From Arthrobacter woluwensis (lineage in GTDB: Bacteria > Actinomycetota > Actinomycetes > Actinomycetales > Micrococcaceae), in contig NZ_FNSN01000003.1 in the NCBI RefSeq assembly GCF_900105345.1, forward strand, positions 2,108,001 to 2,172,000: a stretch of 64,000 bases of DNA, read 5' to 3'. The stretch's first letter is position 1; each line of letters begins with the position of its first letter. A program made the position numbers and the translations under genes. A model generated the notes under the pieces. The model did no database searches and was not told where the DNA came from. It saw only the letters and a program-made list of their open reading frames with translations. Of this stretch, positions 32,326 through 40,908 are shown piece by piece.

Positions 32326-32345
32326 GGGGCCTTGCCGCAAGCCCC
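32326..32345 (-). promoter_or_regulatory. Rifamycin-associated element (RAE) upstream of helR
   Basis: Read on the minus strand, the 20 bases are GGGGCTTGCGGCAAGGCCCC, identical to the RAE inverted repeat described upstream of rifamycin-inactivating and helR genes in actinomycetes. Flanking G and C bases extend the symmetry. A -10-like CTATAG (32353-32358) lies just upstream, so the element would cover the start-site region. Confidence 0.88.
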
Positions 32346-32467
32346 CGGGTGCGCTATAGATTGAAAATGAGGAGGAGTGTTCATCCTCGATCCTGGGCGG
32401 TCCACGATGGCATCGCGCGTTCCGCCGACACCCTTTCCTTCTCCGTCTCCCGGGCGGAAGATGAGTC

Positions 32468-34261
32468 ATGTGGACTCGTCGGAAGCATCTCTGCCGTCCT
32501 CCCGGTCAGCGGGCCGACGCCGCGCCTGAAGCGGCGAAGCCGGACCATGTGGTGCTCTTCGTCCACGGCATGGGACGGGCCCTCAAGGGCGGGACGCTGC
32601 AGGAATGGGCGCAGCCGCTCATGCTCAGCCTCCACGATGAGGCCCTTGCGTGCGACGACGCCGGCGACCACCCGCCGCTCATCATCACCGAGGCGACGGC
32701 CGTGGGGGACGCCCCGCAGGCCCGCGTGAAAGTGCTCACCGGCTGCTCCCCGTCGGGCGGTCCCGAATACCTCGATGTGCTGATGACCGAGGCCTCGTGG
32801 GCGAAGGACTTCGAACCGGCGACCGTCGGCGCCACCTTCTGGTGGGCCATGAGCCAGGCGAAGACGGTGTACAAGCGGTGCCTGCGGCTCCTGTGGTGGA
32901 CTTTCCGGCCCGCGGACCACGAACGGATCCTCCCGGCGCGCCTGCTCACCTGGCTGCTCCTCATCCCGTTCATCAGCGCGGTGGCGGCCCTGGGTTTCCT
33001 GCTGATCCTCGGGATCCTCCTGCTGGGAATGGTCCTCATGGTCCTGGCGAAGATCCCGGCCCTCGGTCGGTTCGTCAGTCGGCTGCTGTCCCTGTTCGCG
33101 GACTTTCTCGGTGACCCGCAGGTCTGGAAACGCAAGCAGATGCAGGCCGCTGCCATGCGGCAGAGAATCCGCGAGACACTGGCGCCCTGGAACGGCGACG
33201 ACGGGGTGCCGGTCACCGTGGTGGCGCACAGTCAGGGAGCCGCGATCGTGGGGCAGGTGCTGTTCCAGCGGAGCGAGGATCCCGTGCGCGCCACGAACTT
33301 CGTGAGCGTCGGCAGCGGGATCGATCTTCTCGGATACGCGGAATGGGGTGGCACCGACGGCAGTGATCCGGTCCAGGACTGGCTCGACGTGCCGGACCGC
33401 CCGCGGTGGGTCGACGTCTGGGGCAAATTCGACTTCGTCCCGGCCGGGCCGATCTCGCGCGCCGTGGACGGCCGGGCCGCGATCTTCCGGAAGATCTTCG
33501 ATCGCGAGGGGCCGGGCACCGGCGGCCCCGGCCCGGACGAGCACCCGGTCTACAACCGTTCGGCCCTGGTCTACGACCACGTGGTCTATTCGCGCAACCG
33601 GATCGAAGTCATCGACCCGCTGGCCAGGCTCATCCTGTCGACGCCGCGCCATGAAGCCTCGCGGTCGACGGCGCAGGCGCCGGTGCCGCTGCTCTTCACG
33701 GGCGTCCCGGGGGACGAACGCCTCCGGCCGCATCGCGTCATGGTCAAGAGTCTCGGCGTGACCCGGCTGGCCGCTCTCGTGGCGGCCATGCTCACCGCCC
33801 CCGCCCTCATGACCTGGTTCGCCGGACGATCGGTGGTGCGAGGTTCGGCCCGCTGCGCTGCGGATCCGGTGTCCTGGCTCGCGTGGCTGTGCCCTGACGG
33901 TCCTTACCGCTGGGCGAACCCCGCCGATTGGTCCCTTCTGGCGGTGGCCACACTCGTCCTGACGGCTGTGCAGATCTGGGTGCTGAACGGCATGCTCTGG
34001 AGCGGTCTCCACGGGCTGCTGGAACGTCGCCGGAAGAAGTCCCGGACCCGGTCCAGTGATCCGAAGAAGAAGCTGCCACCGAATCCGTGGTGGCAGCTCT
34101 GGCTCTATCTCGCCGCCGCGCTGGTCCTCACCTTCGTCCTCCCGTGGCTCGTGCTCGGCGGAGACCTCACGGGTGGGGACGTCCTCCTCGTCGTGCCGCT
34201 GCTGCTGTACCCCTTCGCGTTCCTGAGGACCGGCATCAGGGGTCTGGCCGCGCGCGTCTGA
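32468..34261 (+). CDS. Membrane-embedded alpha/beta hydrolase (lipase-like)
   Basis: This is a 597-residue protein. The N-terminal part has the oxyanion-type HGMG (residues about 34-37). Two or three membrane helices at about 155-200 interrupt the hydrolase domain. The nucleophile elbow AHSQG lies near residue 258, and later His and Asp candidates occur in NRSALVYDHVVYSRNRIEVID. Four more helices fill the C-terminal third (about 420-590). This split design resembles actinobacterial membrane lipases of unknown substrate. GGAAG lies seven bases before the ATG. It is divergent from helR across a 194-bp gap that holds the RAE. Confidence 0.7.
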   Translation: MWTRRKHLCRPPGQRADAAPEAAKPDHVVLFVHGMGRALKGGTLQEWAQPLMLSLHDEALACDDAGDHPPLIITEATAVGDAPQARVKVLTGCSPSGGPEYLDVLMTEASWAKDFEPATVGATFWWAMSQAKTVYKRCLRLLWWTFRPADHERILPARLLTWLLLIPFISAVAALGFLLILGILLLGMVLMVLAKIPALGRFVSRLLSLFADFLGDPQVWKRKQMQAAAMRQRIRETLAPWNGDDGVPVTVVAHSQGAAIVGQVLFQRSEDPVRATNFVSVGSGIDLLGYAEWGGTDGSDPVQDWLDVPDRPRWVDVWGKFDFVPAGPISRAVDGRAAIFRKIFDREGPGTGGPGPDEHPVYNRSALVYDHVVYSRNRIEVIDPLARLILSTPRHEASRSTAQAPVPLLFTGVPGDERLRPHRVMVKSLGVTRLAALVAAMLTAPALMTWFAGRSVVRGSARCAADPVSWLAWLCPDGPYRWANPADWSLLAVATLVLTAVQIWVLNGMLWSGLHGLLERRRKKSRTRSSDPKKKLPPNPWWQLWLYLAAALVLTFVLPWLVLGGDLTGGDVLLVVPLLLYPFAFLRTGIRGLAARV

Positions 34262-34274
34262 CGGCGGTGCCGGT

Positions 34275-34775
34275 TCAGCCGGGGGCCAGCGCCGCTGCGA
34301 GCCCCTGCTCACCCTTCCGCATCGTGTGGGCGTGCGCGGCCATGAACACCCGGGCGGCCACGGGGGACAGCACGTTCATCCAACGCAGCGTCGGGCGCAC
34401 GGTCCATCGGATGTCCATCCTGGTCCCGGAGCCGGCCGACTCCGCCGTGAGCACGATGTCGCCGTCCCCCTCGAGGTCCCCCTGTGCTTCGAACACGAGC
34501 TTCCGATGCGTGACCGCGAGCGTCGGATGGATGCTGACGGTGAGCGAATAGCCGAGCAGCGTCCGGAAACGCAGATGAGCGATGATGTCCGTCAGGTCCG
34601 CCGTCGCCGGATCGTCTGAGGGGCTCGTCGTGGTCAGGGGAGCGGCCACGGTGCACCCGGGCCACCACACGGGTTCGCCCGGGCGGAGGTCCAGCGCGGT
34701 GAGAACGTCCCACACCTCATCGACCGGGGCGGGCAGATGCCAGGTGGACCGGAGGTCGAAGAGCCGTGGCGTCAT
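34275..34775 (-). CDS. SRPBCC-fold protein (polyketide cyclase/dehydrase-like)
   Basis: This is a 166-residue soluble protein of the START/SRPBCC fold, which binds lipophilic ligands in a deep cavity. The N-terminal STWHLPAPVDEVWDVLTAL is the typical first strand and helix, the middle has FRTLLGYSLTVSI and RKLVFEAQGDLEGDG, and a long C-terminal helix begins at WMNVLSPVAARVF. The ATG at 34775 is taken because the fold starts there; a longer reading would run into the tRNA gene. It converges with the hydrolase gene. Ligand and pathway are unknown. Confidence 0.78.
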   Translation of the reverse strand: MTPRLFDLRSTWHLPAPVDEVWDVLTALDLRPGEPVWWPGCTVAAPLTTTSPSDDPATADLTDIIAHLRFRTLLGYSLTVSIHPTLAVTHRKLVFEAQGDLEGDGDIVLTAESAGSGTRMDIRWTVRPTLRWMNVLSPVAARVFMAAHAHTMRKGEQGLAAALAPG

Positions 34776-34810
34776 GAAGTCATTCTGGCAGGAGACACCC
34801 GGAAAACACG

Positions 34811-34841
34811 GAAGGCCCCCGGTCTCAGACCAGGAGCCTTC
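34811..34841 (-). terminator. Intrinsic terminator of tRNA-Leu
   Basis: A 14-bp stem with only G-T wobbles and a 3-nt loop lies seven bases after the tRNA end. On the minus strand it is followed by CGTGTTTTCC, a U-rich tail. Confidence 0.8.
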
Positions 34842-34847
34842 GCTCTG

Positions 34848-34931
34848 TGCGCGGAGGGGGACTTGAACCCCCACGCCCTATTCGGGCACTAGCACCTCAA
34901 GCTAGCGCGTCTGCCATTCCGCCACCCGCGC
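34848..34931 (-). tRNA. tRNA-Leu (anticodon GAG)
   Basis: The acceptor arm pairs GCGCGGG at the 5' end with TCCGCGC at the 3' end, then discriminator A. The anticodon stem CTAGC/GCTAG encloses the loop TTGAGGT, giving anticodon GAG, which reads CUC and CUU Leu codons. A long variable arm (TGCCCGAATAGGGCG) marks a class II tRNA, and the T arm has GTTCAAGTC. The 84-nt gene has no encoded CCA, as usual in actinobacteria. Confidence 0.95.
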
Positions 34932-35145
34932 ATCTGGGTGAACCGGCTGTCTGGACCGCGTTTCCGCTGTTCAGGCCGCCGGGGCAACGAGAAATACTCT
35001 ACACGCATTTCACGGAAACGCGAAATCCTGGCTGAGCTGGGGCTTCGCAAGGTTTCGGGGCATGACCGGGAGAGCGCCCCGTGCCCGAACGTCCCCACTA
35101 GGCTGAGGAGTGATCAGTTCGGCAGCGGCGCGGAAAGGCGAAACG

Positions 35146-36480
35146 ATGAGCACTCAGGAATCCGTCACCCCCTCCCAGGGGACATCTCCGGCCGAAGCGG
35201 AAGTGGTGGACATCTGCCGCGAACTCATCCGCTTCGACACCACCAACTTCGGTGACAACCAAGGACCCGGAGAACGGAAGGCCGCCGAGTACGTGGCGGG
35301 CCTCATGGCCGAGGTGGGTCTGGAGCCGGAGATCTTCGAGTCCGCGCCCGGCCGCGCCAGCGTCGTGACCCGGATGGAGGGCCAGGATCCCAGCGCGAGT
35401 GCGCTGGTGGTGCATGGCCACCTCGACGTCGTGCCGGCCCTGCGGGAGCAGTGGAGTGTCGATCCCTTCGCCGCCGAAGTGAAGGACGGCATGATCTGGG
35501 GCCGAGGCGCCGTGGACATGAAGGATATGGACGCCATGATCCTGGCGACTCTCCGTGACTTCGCACGGCGGGGGATCAAGCCGAAGCGTGACCTCGTGTT
35601 CGCGTTCTTCGCCGACGAGGAGGCCGGCGGGGACTACGGCGCCCGCTATGCCGTGGACAAGCGTCCCGAATTGTTCGACGGCGCCACCGAGGCCATCTCC
35701 GAAGTCGGCGGCTTCTCGTCCACGATCGGTGGCAAGCGCGCGTACCTCCTGCAGACGGCGGAGAAGGGCCTGTCCTGGCTGCGCCTGGTCGCGCACGGCC
35801 GCGCGGGCCACGGCTCGCAGATCAACACGGACAACGCCGTGACGCGGCTCGCGGCCGCCGTCGCGCGCATCGGCCAGCATGAGTGGCCCATCGAACTCAC
35901 GCCCACCACCCGGCAGTTCCTGGACGGCGTCACCGAGCTGACCGGCGTGGAATTCGATCCGGACAACCCGGAGATCATCCTCAAGGAACTCGGCACCGTG
36001 GCGCGCTTCGTCGGCGCCACGCTGCAGAACACGTCCAACCCCACGCTGCTCAGCGGCGGGTACAAGCACAACGTCATCCCGGAGACGGCCGAGGCGCTCG
36101 TGGACTGCCGCACGCTGCCGGGCCAGCAGGAGCAGGTCTTCGAGACCATCCGCCAGCTCGCCGGCGAGGGCATCGAACTCAGCTACGTGAACAAGGACGT
36201 GTCCCTGGAGGTGCCGTTCGCGGGCAATCTCGTGGACGCCATGGTCGATTCCCTCAAGCGCCACGACCCCGAGGCGACGGTCCTCCCGTACACGCTCTCG
36301 GGCGGCACGGACAACAAGTCGCTGAGCCAGCTCGGGATCACCGGCTACGGCTTCGCGCCCCTGCAGCTGCCGGATGAGCTCGACTTCACCGGCATGTTCC
36401 ACGGTGTCGACGAGCGGGTCCCGCTGGACTCCCTGCGCTTCGGCACACGCGTCCTGTCCGATCTGCTCCAGAACTACTGA
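35146..36480 (+). CDS. M20-family metallopeptidase
   Basis: This 444-residue cytosolic metallopeptidase belongs to the M20/M25/M40 family of dipeptidases and deacylases. Zinc ligands and catalytic residues are visible: VVHGHLDVVPA near residue 90, WGRGAVDMKDMDA near 125, the catalytic FADEEAGGDYG near 160, AISEVGG near 187, and a C-terminal MFHGVDERVPLDSL with the last ligand His. The lid domain has GRAGHGS. The ATG at 35146 follows GGAAAGG. It stands alone beyond the tRNA gene. Substrate is not predictable. Confidence 0.92.
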   Translation: MSTQESVTPSQGTSPAEAEVVDICRELIRFDTTNFGDNQGPGERKAAEYVAGLMAEVGLEPEIFESAPGRASVVTRMEGQDPSASALVVHGHLDVVPALREQWSVDPFAAEVKDGMIWGRGAVDMKDMDAMILATLRDFARRGIKPKRDLVFAFFADEEAGGDYGARYAVDKRPELFDGATEAISEVGGFSSTIGGKRAYLLQTAEKGLSWLRLVAHGRAGHGSQINTDNAVTRLAAAVARIGQHEWPIELTPTTRQFLDGVTELTGVEFDPDNPEIILKELGTVARFVGATLQNTSNPTLLSGGYKHNVIPETAEALVDCRTLPGQQEQVFETIRQLAGEGIELSYVNKDVSLEVPFAGNLVDAMVDSLKRHDPEATVLPYTLSGGTDNKSLSQLGITGYGFAPLQLPDELDFTGMFHGVDERVPLDSLRFGTRVLSDLLQNY

Positions 36481-36508
36481 TCGGGACGGGACTACTGATC
36501 AGGACGGG
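36473..36508. repeat. 18-bp tandem near-duplicate over the peptidase stop codon
   Basis: ACTACTGATCGGGACGGG (36473-36490) is followed at once by ACTACTGATCAGGACGGG (36491-36508), differing at one base. The first copy includes the stop codon of the M20 peptidase gene; the second repeats it in frame. Confidence 0.7.
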
Positions 36509-36559
36509 CCCGTCGGTACTTCGGCCGGCGGGCCTGCCCCGATCCGTCGGGAGCCGCGC

Positions 36560-36793
36560 TCAGATCGTCCGCGCGACGTTCATGACCTTGCGCCGCATCC
36601 AGTAGCGCCGATGACCGCCCAGGTAGAGGACGGAGCGGTGAAGTTCCCATTTGCCGTATTCGCTGTGCTCCAGCACGCGCCGTCGCGCTTCGGGCAGCGA
36701 TTCGTCGCGCTCGACGCTGATGACCATGTACTCGTAATTCTGGCCCTGGTACAGACGTTGTTCCACGGACCGCGGCAGAATCTGTTCCTTCAT
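36560..36793 (-). CDS. DUF5703-type small protein
   Basis: This 77-residue basic protein has the pattern of DUF5703, a small family frequent in Actinobacteria: YEYMVISVERDESLPEARR, then EYGKWELHRSVLYLGGHRRYW and a closing RRKVMNVART. It is likely an intracellular protein with a short beta-rich fold. It is divergent from uppP with 111 bp between the start codons. Function unknown. Confidence 0.75.
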   Translation of the reverse strand: MKEQILPRSVEQRLYQGQNYEYMVISVERDESLPEARRRVLEHSEYGKWELHRSVLYLGGHRRYWMRRKVMNVARTI

Positions 36794-36904
36794 GTGAGAT
36801 GTCTACCACTCCTGCGGGCGAATTTCCTGCCCTCCGACACATTTCGCCGGAGGCGCCGCGGGGGCTTCCCGGCTGGTCACAGGCCATGACGTAAGGTCGT
36901 CTAC

Positions 36905-37738
36905 ATGAATTGGATCGAAGCCATACTTCTCGGCCTGGTACAGGGCCTGACCGAGTTCCTCCCCATTTCATCCAGCGCTCATCTGCGCATCCTGGGGGAG
37001 TTCCTGCCGAATGCCTCCGATCCCGGGGCGGCCTTCACCGCCATCACCCAGCTCGGCACCGAGACCGCCGTCCTGCTCTTCTTCTGGAAGGACATCGTCA
37101 GGATCGTCAAAGCGTGGTTCGGATCGCTGCGCGGCAGCGTGTCCCGCGATGATCCGGACGCCCGCATGGGCTGGCTCGTGATCCTGGGCAGCATCCCGAT
37201 CGTCGTGCTCGGCATCCTGCTGCAGGACTACATCGAGCACACGTTCCGTTCCCTCTGGATCGTCGCCACCACGCTGATCGTCTTCGGCATGATCCTGGCC
37301 GTGGCCGACGTCTTCGGCAAGCAGGAACGCCAGCTCAAGGACCTGACCGTCAAGCACGGCATCCTGTACGGCTTCGCCCAGGCCCTCGCCCTCATCCCGG
37401 GCGTGTCCCGCTCGGGCGGCACCATCACGGCCGGTCTCTTCATGGGCTACACCCGTGAGGCTGCGGCCCGGTACTCCTTCCTCCTGGCCATCCCCGCCGT
37501 CTTCGGCTCCGGGTTCTACCAGCTCTTCAAGGTCCTCAAAGGCTCCGAGGCCGCCGGCCCGTACGGGCTGGGGGAGACCGCCCTGGCGACCCTGATCGCC
37601 TTCGCGGTCGGCTACGTGATCATCGGTTGGTTCCTCAAGTTCATCTCCAGCCGCGGGTACCAGGCGTTCGTCTGGTACCGGATCGGACTCGGCGCCGCGC
37701 TGTACCTGCTGCTCGGATTCGGGGTCATCCCCGCCTGA
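36905..37738 (+). CDS. uppP: Undecaprenyl-diphosphatase
   Basis: UppP (BacA) removes a phosphate from undecaprenyl diphosphate so the carrier lipid can be reused in wall synthesis; overexpression gives bacitracin resistance. The 277-residue protein has eight helices with the conserved [15 protein letters not shown] at residues 14-28 and the phosphate-binding PGVSRSGGT near 163. Length fits the family. mshC follows 17 bp downstream and is probably co-transcribed. Confidence 0.96.
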   Translation: MNWIEAILLGLVQGLTEFLPISSSAHLRILGEFLPNASDPGAAFTAITQLGTETAVLLFFWKDIVRIVKAWFGSLRGSVSRDDPDARMGWLVILGSIPIVVLGILLQDYIEHTFRSLWIVATTLIVFGMILAVADVFGKQERQLKDLTVKHGILYGFAQALALIPGVSRSGGTITAGLFMGYTREAAARYSFLLAIPAVFGSGFYQLFKVLKGSEAAGPYGLGETALATLIAFAVGYVIIGWFLKFISSRGYQAFVWYRIGLGAALYLLLGFGVIPA

Positions 37739-37755
37739 GCGATAGGCTGACAGGC

Positions 37756-39033
37756 GTGAAATCGTGGAAGACGCGCCCTGTCCCTGAACTGCCCGGAACC
37801 ATGCCGCCGCTCAGGATTTACGACACCTCGCGCGGTGACTTCGCCACCATCCAGCCGCAGGCCGAACAGTCCATGTACGTCTGCGGGATCACCCCTTATG
37901 ACGCGACCCATATGGGTCATGCGGCGACATATCTGGCCTTCGATCTGCTCAATCGCGCCTGGCGCGACGCCGGCAGCCGGGTCGACTACGTGCAGAACGT
38001 GACGGACGTGGACGACCCGCTCCTGGAGCGCGCGACCGCGACCGGCCAGGACTGGCGCGAGCTGGCGGTCGATCAGACGAGCCTCTTCCATGAGGACATG
38101 GAAGCGCTCAATGTCGTGGCGCCTGCGCACTACGTCGGCGCCGTCGAGGCGATCCCGTGGATCGTCCCCGAGATCGAGCGCCTCGTGGCCTCGGGCCTGG
38201 CGTACCGTGTGCCAGGGACGAACGGCGAGCCCGACGGCGATGTGTACTACGACGTCGCCGCGGCCGACGCCGAGGGCCAGAACGTCGAAGCCTGGGAACT
38301 GGGCGCCGTCTCCGGGCTGAGCGAGGAGGAGATGCTTCCCCTCTTCGCCGAGCGCGGCGGAGATCCCGACCGCCCCGGCAAGCGCAACCGGCTTGACCCG
38401 CTCCTCTGGCGCGTCGCCCGCGACGGTGAGCCCTGCTGGGACGGCGGCTCGCTGGGCCGGGGCCGTCCCGGCTGGCACATCGAATGCACCGTGATCGCCC
38501 AGCGCTTCCTGCCGTCGCCGTTCACGGTCCAGGCCGGCGGTTCGGACCTGATCTTCCCGCACCACGAGATGGGCGCCGGACACTGGTACTCCCTCACGGG
38601 CGAGCCCATGGCGAAGCACTACGCCCACACGGGCATGGTGGGCCTGGACGGCGAGAAGATGAGCAAGTCACGCGGCAACCTGGTCCTGGTCTCGGCGCTG
38701 CGCCGTCAGGGCGTCGAGCCCGCGGTCATCCGCAGCGCCGTTCTGGCGAACCACTACCGCACCGACTGGTTCTGGACCGACGAGCTCCTCCAGGAGGCGG
38801 AGCGTCGCGTGGCCCGCTGGCGGGAAGCCCTGGAGCATGCTCCGGAGGGTTCCGCCGGTCCGCTCCTGGCGGCGCTGCGGGAGCGGCTCGCCGACGATCT
38901 GGATGCACCGGGCGCGCTGCGGGCCCTGGACACGTGGGCGGACGCCGCACTCGCCACGGGTGGGACCGCCAGCGTGCCGGACGCCAGCCTCGTCTCCGAC
39001 TCCGTCAACGCCCTCCTCGGCGTGGAGCTCTGA
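37756..39033 (+). CDS. mshC: Mycothiol cysteine ligase
   Basis: MshC joins cysteine to the amino group of GlcN-inositol, the third main step in making mycothiol. The 425-residue protein is a cysteinyl-tRNA-synthetase relative: Zn ligand Cys in [17 protein letters not shown] (with the HIGH-like MGHA), WHIECTVIA with further Zn ligands, and the KMSKS loop [10 protein letters not shown]. It lacks the tRNA-binding C-terminal part of CysS. GTG at 37756 gives the typical [14 protein letters not shown] start. Mycothiol is specific to Actinobacteria, supporting the lineage. Confidence 0.96.
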   Translation: MKSWKTRPVPELPGTMPPLRIYDTSRGDFATIQPQAEQSMYVCGITPYDATHMGHAATYLAFDLLNRAWRDAGSRVDYVQNVTDVDDPLLERATATGQDWRELAVDQTSLFHEDMEALNVVAPAHYVGAVEAIPWIVPEIERLVASGLAYRVPGTNGEPDGDVYYDVAAADAEGQNVEAWELGAVSGLSEEEMLPLFAERGGDPDRPGKRNRLDPLLWRVARDGEPCWDGGSLGRGRPGWHIECTVIAQRFLPSPFTVQAGGSDLIFPHHEMGAGHWYSLTGEPMAKHYAHTGMVGLDGEKMSKSRGNLVLVSALRRQGVEPAVIRSAVLANHYRTDWFWTDELLQEAERRVARWREALEHAPEGSAGPLLAALRERLADDLDAPGALRALDTWADAALATGGTASVPDASLVSDSVNALLGVEL

Positions 39034-39080
39034 GGACGGACTCGCGCTGAGGCGCGGCGCGCGCTCCTGACACGGACGAC

Positions 39081-39100
39081 GACGGCGGGGAACCGCCGTC
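39081..39100 (+). terminator. Terminator-like hairpin after mshC
   Basis: GACGGCGG (39081-39088) pairs perfectly with CCGCCGTC (39093-39100) around a GGAA tetraloop, 48 bp beyond the mshC stop. The downstream bases are only moderately T-rich (TCTGCTCTTAA). Confidence 0.5.
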
Positions 39101-39157
39101 GCCGTCTGCTCTTAAGGTGTCATGCGCCCAGGAAGGATCGGCTTAGGAAGTAGCGGG

Positions 39158-40069
39158 TCAGGAAGGATCGGCGTGCGGGTGGCCGTTGCCTTTGCCGCGA
39201 CGCCGCAGGTACCGCTCGAACTCCCGGGCGATCGACTCGCCGGAAGCCTCCGGAAGCTCGGCCGTGTCGGTGGCCTCCTCCAGCTGGCGGACGTAGCCCG
39301 CGATGTCGGGGTCCTCGGCGGACAGCTCGTCCACGCCGCGTTCCCAGGCCTCGGCGTCCTCGACCAGATCGCCCGGATCAAGGGGGATCTGGAGCAGCTC
39401 CTCGATCCGGTGCAGCAGCGCGAGCTGTGCCTTCGGCGAGGGGGACTGGGCCACGTAGTGAGGAACGGTCGCCCACAGGGAGATGGCCGGAAGCCCCGCG
39501 AGCCGCGCGAGTTCGCCGAAGACTCCCACGATACCGGTGGGGCCCTGGTAGGTGGACGGTTCGAGGTTCAGACGTTCCTGGAGGGCCCGGTCATCGGTCG
39601 TCACGGTGACGGGGAGGGGCCGTGTGTGGGGGACGTCCGCCAGGAGCGCACCCAGCAGGACCACGCGGTCCACCCCGAGTTCCTCGGCCTGGGCCAGGAT
39701 CTCCGCGGTGAACGCGCGCCAGCGGTAGGACGGTTCCACACCGCTGACCAGGACGACGTCCACCGGCACGCCGGGGATGCTCGCCTGATGGATCCGAGTG
39801 CCCGGCCAGCGCAGCCGCCGCTCCCCGGAGCCTGTGGTGCGCACTGTGGGCCGGGTGAACTGGAAGTCGTAATAGTCGTCGGGCTCCAGGACGGACACCT
39901 TCCGGGCATGCCACGCCTTGCTCAGGAATTTGATGGTGTCGCTCGCAGCTTCACCGGCGTCATTCCACCCCTCGAAGGCCGCAATGAGAACCGTGCTGCG
40001 CTTCCCGCCCTGGTGCAGGGGAAGGAACGCCTCGTCCTGCAGAGTCTCGGGGTCGTCGAAGTTCTCCAT
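39158..40069 (-). CDS. PAC2-family protein (proteasome assembly chaperone-like fold)
   Basis: This 303-residue protein matches the actinobacterial PAC2 family: an N-terminal VLIAAFEGWNDAGEAASDTI, then DDYYDFQFTRPTVR, a central GALLADVPHTRPLPVT and YQGPTGIVGVFGELA, ending in a variable acidic tail. PAC2 is related to eukaryotic proteasome assembly chaperones, and in Actinobacteria the gene commonly lies near the proteasome locus, as here about 3.2 kb away. Its bacterial role has not been established. It stands opposite the HAD hydrolase gene. Confidence 0.88.
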   Translation of the reverse strand: MENFDDPETLQDEAFLPLHQGGKRSTVLIAAFEGWNDAGEAASDTIKFLSKAWHARKVSVLEPDDYYDFQFTRPTVRTTGSGERRLRWPGTRIHQASIPGVPVDVVLVSGVEPSYRWRAFTAEILAQAEELGVDRVVLLGALLADVPHTRPLPVTVTTDDRALQERLNLEPSTYQGPTGIVGVFGELARLAGLPAISLWATVPHYVAQSPSPKAQLALLHRIEELLQIPLDPGDLVEDAEAWERGVDELSAEDPDIAGYVRQLEEATDTAELPEASGESIAREFERYLRRRGKGNGHPHADPS

Positions 40070-40143
40070 GGGCTCTACCCTACGACGGACCCGGCCCAGC
40101 TCAAGAGACGTCTTCGCACATCACCGCCCCGTAGACTTGGGCC

Positions 40144-40908
40144 ATGTTGTCTCCAGCGCCTCTCTCGTCCGGTGATCGCCGTCCTGATGCCCCTTTGCGG
40201 GCCGTGCTGTGGGACATGGACGGGACTCTGGTGGACACGGAGCCGTACTGGATCGCGGCCGAACATGAACTCGTGGAGAGCTTCGGAGGCACGTGGAGCC
40301 ATGCTCAGGCGATCCAGTTGGTGGGCCAGGCCCTGGACCGCAGCGCCCGCATCCTGCAGGCCGCCGGTGTCCGGATGCCCGAACGCCAGATCATCTCCAC
40401 GCTCTCGACCCGCGTCATGGAACGCATCGAAGAAGCGGTCCCGTGGCGGCCCGGGGCCCAGGAGATGCTCGAGTCGCTGACGGCGAACGGGGTGCGCTGC
40501 GCTCTCGTCACGATGAGTGAACGCCCCCTGGCCAGCCTCGTGGTGGAGAAACTGCCGCAGAAGTACTTCGAATTCCTGGTCACCGGTGACGACGTGACGA
40601 ACGGCAAGCCCGATCCCGAGGCGTACCTCCAGGCCATGGCGACCATGCAGTCCACCGAATCCGCCTTGCGGGTGGAGAACTTCGTGGCCCTGGAGGACTC
40701 CGTCCCGGGCGTGGGCGCGGCGCTGGCGTCCGGCGCCGTGACCATCGGCATCCCGCACACCGTGCCCCTTCCGGAGTTCCCCGGCCGTTTCACCCGCTGG
40801 GACACGCTGGCGCAGAAGGATTACCACGCGATACAGCGCATTCTCGACGGGCACTGGGCCGGCACTCCGTCAGGACTCGATCCCGAAGACGGGAAGGTCA
40901 GCGCGTGA
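40144..40908 (+). CDS. HAD-family hydrolase
   Basis: This 254-residue enzyme belongs to the haloacid dehalogenase superfamily, phosphoglucomutase-like subgroup. The nucleophile motif I is DMDGTLVDTE near residue 24; motif II is the Thr in ALVTMSE; motif III is near KPDPEAY; motif IV is ALEDSVPGVGAA. It probably removes phosphate from a small metabolite. Its stop overlaps the GTG of the membrane protease gene (GTGA). It leads a chain of closely spaced genes into the proteasome locus. Confidence 0.9.
   Translation: MLSPAPLSSGDRRPDAPLRAVLWDMDGTLVDTEPYWIAAEHELVESFGGTWSHAQAIQLVGQALDRSARILQAAGVRMPERQIISTLSTRVMERIEEAVPWRPGAQEMLESLTANGVRCALVTMSERPLASLVVEKLPQKYFEFLVTGDDVTNGKPDPEAYLQAMATMQSTESALRVENFVALEDSVPGVGAALASGAVTIGIPHTVPLPEFPGRFTRWDTLAQKDYHAIQRILDGHWAGTPSGLDPEDGKVSA

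Noticed and set aside
39130-39175. Short repeat of CAGGAAGGATCGGC around 39130-39175
   Set aside because: Two copies only, close together at a gene end, with no array, coding or mobile signature. Not a CRISPR or transposon end.
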